Below are positions 40,288 to 40,886 of a stretch of DNA of 40,886 nucleotides, piece by piece. This DNA comes from Bacteroidales bacterium (lineage in GTDB: Bacteria > Bacteroidota > Bacteroidia > Bacteroidales > UBA932): assembly GCA_024401855.1 (NCBI GenBank), contig JAKSKH010000020.1:1-40886 (forward strand), read 5' to 3'. A model generated the notes under the pieces. The model ran no database searches. It saw nothing but the letters and a program-made list of their open reading frames with translations, and had not been told where the DNA came from. Both the position numbers and the translations under genes were made by a program. Each line of letters opens with the position of its first letter. The stretch's first letter is position 1.

Positions 40288-40886
40288 CTATACTCTCATT
40301 CTCCTATGAAGAAGGTCGATGTACGAGGACTTGAGTTCTTCTGACAGGAAAGAATTCTGTATTTCCTCTTCAAACTTAGGGAGAATGTCAACGTACTTCT
40401 TCTTAATCCTGTCGAATACAATTTCAGGAACGCCACAAGTCTTGAATACAGCGATGAAGTCTGAGTCTTTGATGTGTTTCTTTTTTCCATTAAGGTTCAG
40501 GGCCAATTCTTCATCATCAGCGGGATTGCTTATGGCAGCGCTTAACAGATCATATGCGGGAGAAAGAACTGGTTCGCCGGATGGAGAATACAGAGAGAAG
40601 TTCTTCAGATGCATGTCGTTATTCCCGGTAAGCCAGGAGAAATACACCAGCTCCAGGAAATCTACCATGTCCAATTGAGGGATGGCAGAGTATTTCCGGA
40701 TGGCTTTCCCGATCTGCTCGTATGAGCTCCGGTATTTATGCTCTGTCTGCCGCTCCGTAAGTTGGCACATGTCTTCCATAGCTATTTTCTCTCCGTTTTT
40801 CGTTCGGTCAATACGCTTAGTCAGGTAGCCGATGCTGCCGTCCTTCATCCGGATAAGTGAATGAGGAACGATTTTCAGTCTGGCGA
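40288..40886 (-). CDS. HipA-family serine/threonine kinase toxin, C-terminal part
   Basis: The frame is open to the right edge, so the 5' part is outside the window; about 199 residues are visible. The segment VPHSLIRMKDGSIGYLTKRIDR matches the HipA lobe linker, GNNDMHLKNFSL is the catalytic loop (Asp and Asn) and LSPAYDLL is the metal-binding DFG equivalent. HipA toxins phosphorylate glutamyl-tRNA synthetase or other targets and are neutralised by HipB-like antitoxins. In Bacteroidota such short HipA_C proteins often sit beside a separate HipA_N protein and HTH, which would lie upstream outside the window. Confidence 0.88.
   Translation of the reverse strand, partial: ARLKIVPHSLIRMKDGSIGYLTKRIDRTKNGEKIAMEDMCQLTERQTEHKYRSSYEQIGKAIRKYSAIPQLDMVDFLELVYFSWLTGNNDMHLKNFSLYSPSGEPVLSPAYDLLSAAISNPADDEELALNLNGKKKHIKDSDFIAVFKTCGVPEIVFDRIKKKYVDILPKFEEEIQNSFLSEELKSSYIDLLHRRMRV

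Noticed and set aside
1-40886. CRISPR arrays, IS elements with transposases
   Set aside because: No regularly spaced repeats and no transposase were seen; the only mobile-element traces are those at the tRNA-Leu locus.

Overview
The window is a chromosomal segment of a Bacteroidales-type bacterium (phylum Bacteroidota). The evidence is the recurring promoter signature TTTG-N19/20-TAnnTTTG(C), the near absence of Shine-Dalgarno sequences, a b558-type succinate:quinone oxidoreductase cytochrome, Bacteroidota-style ribosomal protein and cell-wall clusters, and a 16S rRNA 5' end. Coding density is high. Many neighbouring genes overlap by 1-4 bases (TAATG, TGATG, ATGA) or overlap at convergent 3' ends.

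Left part (1-8.4 kb): the first ~23 bases are the 5' end of a 16S rRNA gene leaving the window on the minus strand, with a textbook rrn promoter and leader. Next come a degenerate GH20-like secreted protein, a SIS-domain sugar isomerase-like protein, and a minus-strand series: fumarate reductase cytochrome b, then rplM-rpsI-(structured leader)-rpsB-tsf, then a Wzx-like flippase and a lipoprotein peptidyl-prolyl isomerase. Middle (8.5-31 kb) is housekeeping: pyrH-frr, dusB-lpxK, an aminopeptidase P, a U32 protein with a secreted TPR protein, an inactive M16-like protein with a DUF3109 protein, a coiled-coil membrane protein with hemW, a lipoprotein, PBP1A-ddl-prmC, topA-Lrp and ispD. From 31.1 to 36.7 kb is a complete rod-shape operon, mreB-mreC-mreD-mrdA-rodA, followed by a convergent HAD hydrolase.

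Right part (37.3-40.9 kb) is the accessory and most unusual region. A tRNA-Leu(UAA) gene is split after the anticodon U34 by a ~395-nt group I intron. Its conserved core (P4/P5/P7/P8/P9, terminal G) closely resembles the cyanobacterial/plastid tRNA-Leu introns. The intron carries the wreck of an HNH homing endonuclease: N-terminal and C-terminal pieces in different frames. The 3' end of the same tRNA gene is a phage/IME-type attachment site. The 11-bp tRNA end sequence is repeated 2.2 kb downstream, in front of what looks like the displaced original terminator. Between the repeats are a gene fragment with a mobilization-protein-like tail, a class II Fic protein bracketed by mutually inverted 23-bp palindromes, and the decayed C-terminus of a tyrosine recombinase. 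A HipA-family kinase runs off the right edge.

The housekeeping genes serve translation (16S, L13, S9, S2, EF-Ts, RRF, PrmC, DusB, tRNA-Leu), envelope synthesis (LpxK, Ddl, PBP1A, PBP2, RodA, MreBCD, flippase, IspD), and basal metabolism. The accessory end combines a self-splicing intron, an integration scar and two post-translational-modifier toxin-like proteins (Fic, HipA).
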